Shown: positions 61,486 to 64,000 of the stretch, in pieces
Layout of the letters: the number at the start of each line of letters is the position of its first letter
How positions within the stretch are numbered: the stretch's first letter is position 1
Assembly (NCBI RefSeq): GCF_002020355.1
Contig: NZ_MPZV01000005.1
Location: 124,001-188,000 of the forward strand
Source of the DNA: Thioclava sediminum
GTDB taxonomy: Bacteria; Pseudomonadota; Alphaproteobacteria; Rhodobacterales; Rhodobacteraceae
DNA length: 64,000 bases
Direction of reading: 5' to 3'
Notes under the pieces: generated by a model
Database searches by the model: none
The model's input: only the letters and a program-made list of their open reading frames with translations
Told to the model about the DNA's origin: nothing
Translations under genes and position numbers: made by a program

Positions 61486-61662
61486 GGCGCGCTCCTTCTT
61501 CATTGCCTGCCGCGCAAGTCTGCCGGACCTGCGCGCTGCTAGCTAGGCAGAGATTCGCGACAAATCCTTGATCCGAGACAAAAACCGCCGACAAACCGCA
61601 GGAACCCTTTCACTCGCGCGCGGCTGAGCCTAAAGCTTGGGCAGCAAAAATGGGAGGCGTGC

Positions 61663-63039
61663 ATGGCATTGGCAGAGGCGCTGGCGGAACTCGAAACTTT
61701 GCTGGGCGACCGGCTCGACGCCTCGAAAGGCGCGCGCGACCAGCATGGCCGCAACGAGACATGGTTCGCTTTCGCACCGCCCGATGCGGTGGCCTATCCG
61801 ATCAGCGCCGAAGAGGTCAGCGCGATCGTGAAAATCTGCGCCGCCCATGACGTGCCGATCACGCCCTATGGCACGGGCACCTCGCTGGAGGGCCATGCCG
61901 TGCCGGTGCGCGGCGGGATCAGCCTCGATCTGATGAAGATGGACCGCGTGGTCGCCGTTCTGGCCGAGGACATGCAGGTGCGCGTCCAGCCCGGCGTGAC
62001 CCGCGAGGCGCTCAACGAAGACCTGCGCGCGACGGGGCTGTTCTTCCCGGTCGATCCGGGCGCGAATGCTTCGCTTGGCGGGATGGCGGCGACCCGGGCG
62101 AGCGGGACGACGACGGTGGGCTATGGCTCGATGCGCGACAATGTGGCGGCGCTGGAAGTGGTGCTGGCCGACGGTCGCATCATCCGCACCGGCAGCCGCG
62201 CGAAGAAATCCTCGGCAGGCTACGATCTGACCGCGCTGATGGTGGGCTCGGAAGGCACGCTCGGGATCATCACCGAGCTGACGCTGCGCCTGCATGGCCA
62301 GCCCGAGGCGATCTCGTCTGCGGTCTGTGCCTTCGACACGCTGGAAGCGGCGGTCGAGACGGTGCAGATGACGATCCAGATGGGCATCCCGACGGCGCGG
62401 ATCGAATTCGTCGACGACCTGACCGCGCAGATTTTCAACGAGGCGAACGGCACGCATTTCCCCGCCAAGCCGCATCTGATGATCGAGTTTCACGGCTCGG
62501 AAACCGGCGTGGCCGAGGCCTCGGAACGCTTCGGCGAAGTGGTGGCAGAGATGGGCGGGGCCGATTTCCAATGGGCCACCACCACCGAGGATCGCAACCG
62601 CCTGTGGAAGATGCGCCACGGCGCCTACCCCGCCACGATCGCGCATCGCCCCGGCTGCATGGGGCTGGTGACCGATATCTGCGTCCCGATCTCGCGACTG
62701 GCCGAGGCCGTGGCCGCGACCAAGCATGACATCCTCGAAGCCGGGCTGATCGGCCCCGTGGTGGGCCATGTCGGCGACGGGAATTTCCACTCGGTCCTGC
62801 TGCTCGATCCCGAGGATAAGGACGAGTTCAAACGCGCCAAGCAAGTGGCCGCGAAGATGGCCGAACGTGCGCTGGAGATGCAGGGCACCGTCACCGGCGA
62901 GCACGGTATCGGCATGGGCAAGATGGGCTATATGCGCGGCGAGCATGGCGCCGGCTGGGACGTGATGGGCCAGATCAAGCGCGCGCTCGACCCGCAGAAC
63001 ATTCTCAATCCCGGCAAACTGGTGGAGCAGGACGAATGA
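61663..63039 (+). CDS. FAD-binding oxidase, GlcD/D-lactate dehydrogenase type
   Basis: The protein has 458 residues. The PCMH FAD domain is at about 30-210 (PITPYGTGTSLEGHAVP, GVTREALNEDLRATGLFFPVDPG), and the FAD-oxidase C-terminal domain ends in HGIGMGKMGYM and DPQNILNPGKL. Members oxidise D-lactate, glycolate or D-2-hydroxyglutarate and pass electrons to cytochromes or quinones. D-lactate dehydrogenase (cytochrome) is the best single guess. GGGAGG precedes the ATG. Confidence 0.9.
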   Translation: MALAEALAELETLLGDRLDASKGARDQHGRNETWFAFAPPDAVAYPISAEEVSAIVKICAAHDVPITPYGTGTSLEGHAVPVRGGISLDLMKMDRVVAVLAEDMQVRVQPGVTREALNEDLRATGLFFPVDPGANASLGGMAATRASGTTTVGYGSMRDNVAALEVVLADGRIIRTGSRAKKSSAGYDLTALMVGSEGTLGIITELTLRLHGQPEAISSAVCAFDTLEAAVETVQMTIQMGIPTARIEFVDDLTAQIFNEANGTHFPAKPHLMIEFHGSETGVAEASERFGEVVAEMGGADFQWATTTEDRNRLWKMRHGAYPATIAHRPGCMGLVTDICVPISRLAEAVAATKHDILEAGLIGPVVGHVGDGNFHSVLLLDPEDKDEFKRAKQVAAKMAERALEMQGTVTGEHGIGMGKMGYMRGEHGAGWDVMGQIKRALDPQNILNPGKLVEQDE

Positions 63040-63428
63040 GCTTCGAAACCCCGGACGCGCTGCCGCGCGCCTTTGCGAAAGCCTGGGGCGCGCGCGATGC
63101 GCAGGCGCTTGCGGGCTTCTTCGCGGAAGATGCCGATTTCATCTCGCTCACCGGCGGGATCGCCTCGGGCCGCACCCAGATCGCGGAACTGTTCGCAGGC
63201 GAACTCGCCGGCGCCTTCTCGCGCGCGCGGCTGGTGACCGGCAAGGCCAAATCGCGCGCCGTCGGCGCCGAGGCCGCAGTCGTCCTCCAACGCTTCGTCC
63301 TGACCGGGATCATCACCGAAAACGGCGCGGATGCGGGGCGGATCGGCTGCACGCTGGCCGCAACGCTTGGGCTGACGCCAGCGGGCTGGGAAATCGTCGC
63401 CGCGCAATTCGTGGTGGAGGCGGGGTAA
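63036..63428 (+). CDS. SnoaL-like (NTF2 fold) protein
   Basis: The protein has 130 residues. ALPRAFAKAWGARDAQALAGFFAEDADFISLTGGIASGRTQIAELF is the N-terminal pattern of SgcJ/EcaC/SnoaL-like NTF2 proteins, with the remaining beta sheet following. The start overlaps the FAD oxidase stop (ATGA), so the two are co-translated. No catalytic role can be assigned. Confidence 0.82.
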   Translation: MSFETPDALPRAFAKAWGARDAQALAGFFAEDADFISLTGGIASGRTQIAELFAGELAGAFSRARLVTGKAKSRAVGAEAAVVLQRFVLTGIITENGADAGRIGCTLAATLGLTPAGWEIVAAQFVVEAG

Positions 63429-63472
63429 GACGCCGTATGGCGGCTCCCAGCCGCTTAACCTATGGTTGCGAC

Positions 63473-64000
63473 ATGGGAGAAATAAGACCAAGAATCGTCT
63501 TCGTTTGCAGCGACCGGCACCTCTCGCTGGGCAGCACCTTCATGCGCGCCCATCAGCTGATTGAACTGATTTCGCCCGAGCTTGGCGACGAGATCGATCT
63601 CTCCATTTCCCTCGCGCCACGCAAGTCGAAGCTTTGGGGCAAGATCGCGCGCCGTCTCTGGGCCGCACGCCAACCCGAAGACGCGATCTTCTTCGTCACG
63701 AAAAGCGCCCTGCCCGTGCTGCGCCCCGAGGTCGCCGCGATCTTGAAAAAACGCGGCGGGACAATTTGCGCCGACTATGTCGATGGCGATCTCGACCGGC
63801 TTTTGTCGCCCGCCGCCGATCTGCACATCGCAAGCGCGTACCAATCCGAGCGTCAGCTGGTCGACCTTATCGCTGAGCGGAACGCCGGCGGTCCCCGCTT
63901 TTCGTCCAAAGTCCACACAATCCTGCACGGCCCCGATATTCGCCTCGCCAATCAGGCTGTACGCGCGCAGCAGGACACATTCCGCATGGTCTATTTCGGC
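63473..64000 (+). CDS. Glycosyltransferase-like protein, 3' partial
   Basis: The frame is open from the ATG at 63473 to the window edge, giving 176 residues. The pattern of strand-helix repeats (RIVFVCSDRHLSLGSTFMRAHQL, GTICADYVDGDLDRLL, ADLHIASAYQSERQL, then HGPDIRLA) resembles the N-terminal domain of a GT-B glycosyltransferase and the start of its linker. No sugar motif is visible in the part seen. No strong ribosome site precedes the start, so it could lie a little elsewhere. Confidence 0.5.
   Translation, partial: MGEIRPRIVFVCSDRHLSLGSTFMRAHQLIELISPELGDEIDLSISLAPRKSKLWGKIARRLWAARQPEDAIFFVTKSALPVLRPEVAAILKKRGGTICADYVDGDLDRLLSPAADLHIASAYQSERQLVDLIAERNAGGPRFSSKVHTILHGPDIRLANQAVRAQQDTFRMVYFG

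Noticed and set aside
1-64000. CRISPR arrays, rRNA genes, riboswitches
   Set aside because: No regularly spaced repeats, rRNA-like stretches or known riboswitch cores were noticed; no B12 or TPP element stands before the cobS or other genes as far as I could see.

Overview
The window is a 64-kb, GC-rich stretch of an alphaproteobacterial chromosome, most likely Rhodobacterales (Rhodobacteraceae). The gene content supports this: tpa-tauABC with a divergent MocR-type TauR, hmuSTUV next to a TonB/ExbBD operon, aerobic cobS/cobT, a MaoC-phosphotransacetylase fusion with ackA, and two CUT2 and TRAP catabolic operons. The genus cannot be fixed from the sequence alone. No complete rRNA or tRNA gene and no CRISPR array was seen.

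Layout. (1) 1-4404 is the right end of an integrative element. It carries a GIY-YIG-like protein cut by the window edge, a soluble FtsH-like AAA/M41 protein, an excisionase-like HTH protein and a tyrosine recombinase, and ends in a 3' fragment of tRNA-Gly(CCC) that looks like the attachment-site duplication. (2) 4596-25000 is a minus-strand catabolic supercluster. Its first block is quinate/shikimate catabolism (quiC, NAD-type shikimate/quinate dehydrogenase, type II dehydroquinase) with a TRAP transporter and a GntR/FCD regulator. Its second block holds a ketopantoate-reductase-like enzyme, an SDR, an intradiol (hydroxyquinol-type) dioxygenase and maleylacetate reductase. Its third block holds a CUT2 sugar-type ABC transporter with a fused ATPase-permease, two zinc dehydrogenases, a Gfo/Idh/MocA oxidoreductase, a YciI-like protein and a PRISE-type enone reductase. 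(3) 25077-27736, divergent from that, encodes a hydroxyisobutyrate-dehydrogenase-like enzyme and an unusual fusion of a winged-helix domain to a MalE-like solute-binding domain without a signal peptide.

(4) 28214-29833 is a Na/phosphate symporter. (5) 29985-38696 is a heme-iron locus: receptor, unknown periplasmic protein, ExbB, two ExbD, TonB on the minus strand; hmuS, hmuT, hmuU, hmuV on the plus strand, with a dyad in the shared promoter region. (6) 38818-42045 holds small housekeeping and hypothetical genes. (7) 42062-48785 is a taurine locus: TauE/SafE exporter, tauR, tpa, tauA, tauB, tauC. (8) 48892-63428 holds a PQQ sugar dehydrogenase, a J-domain protein, a DUF4177 protein, an RDD protein, cobS, a secreted protein, an FMN reductase, cobT, an aminopeptidase P, ackA, MaoC-Pta, a GlcD-type FAD oxidase and a SnoaL-like protein. 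A partial gene runs off the right end.

Working together: the TRAP system and quiC/aroQ/dehydrogenase set would import quinate or shikimate and convert it to protocatechuate. The dioxygenase and maleylacetate reductase would take hydroxyquinol to 3-oxoadipate. The ABC transporter and its oxidoreductases probably feed a polyol, cyclitol or phenolic compound into this route, but the substrate is unknown. Best candidates for undescribed biology are the winged-helix/solute-binding fusion regulator with its oxidoreductase cluster, the soluble FtsH-like protein in the mobile element, and the ExbD pair in which one member lacks the conserved membrane aspartate.
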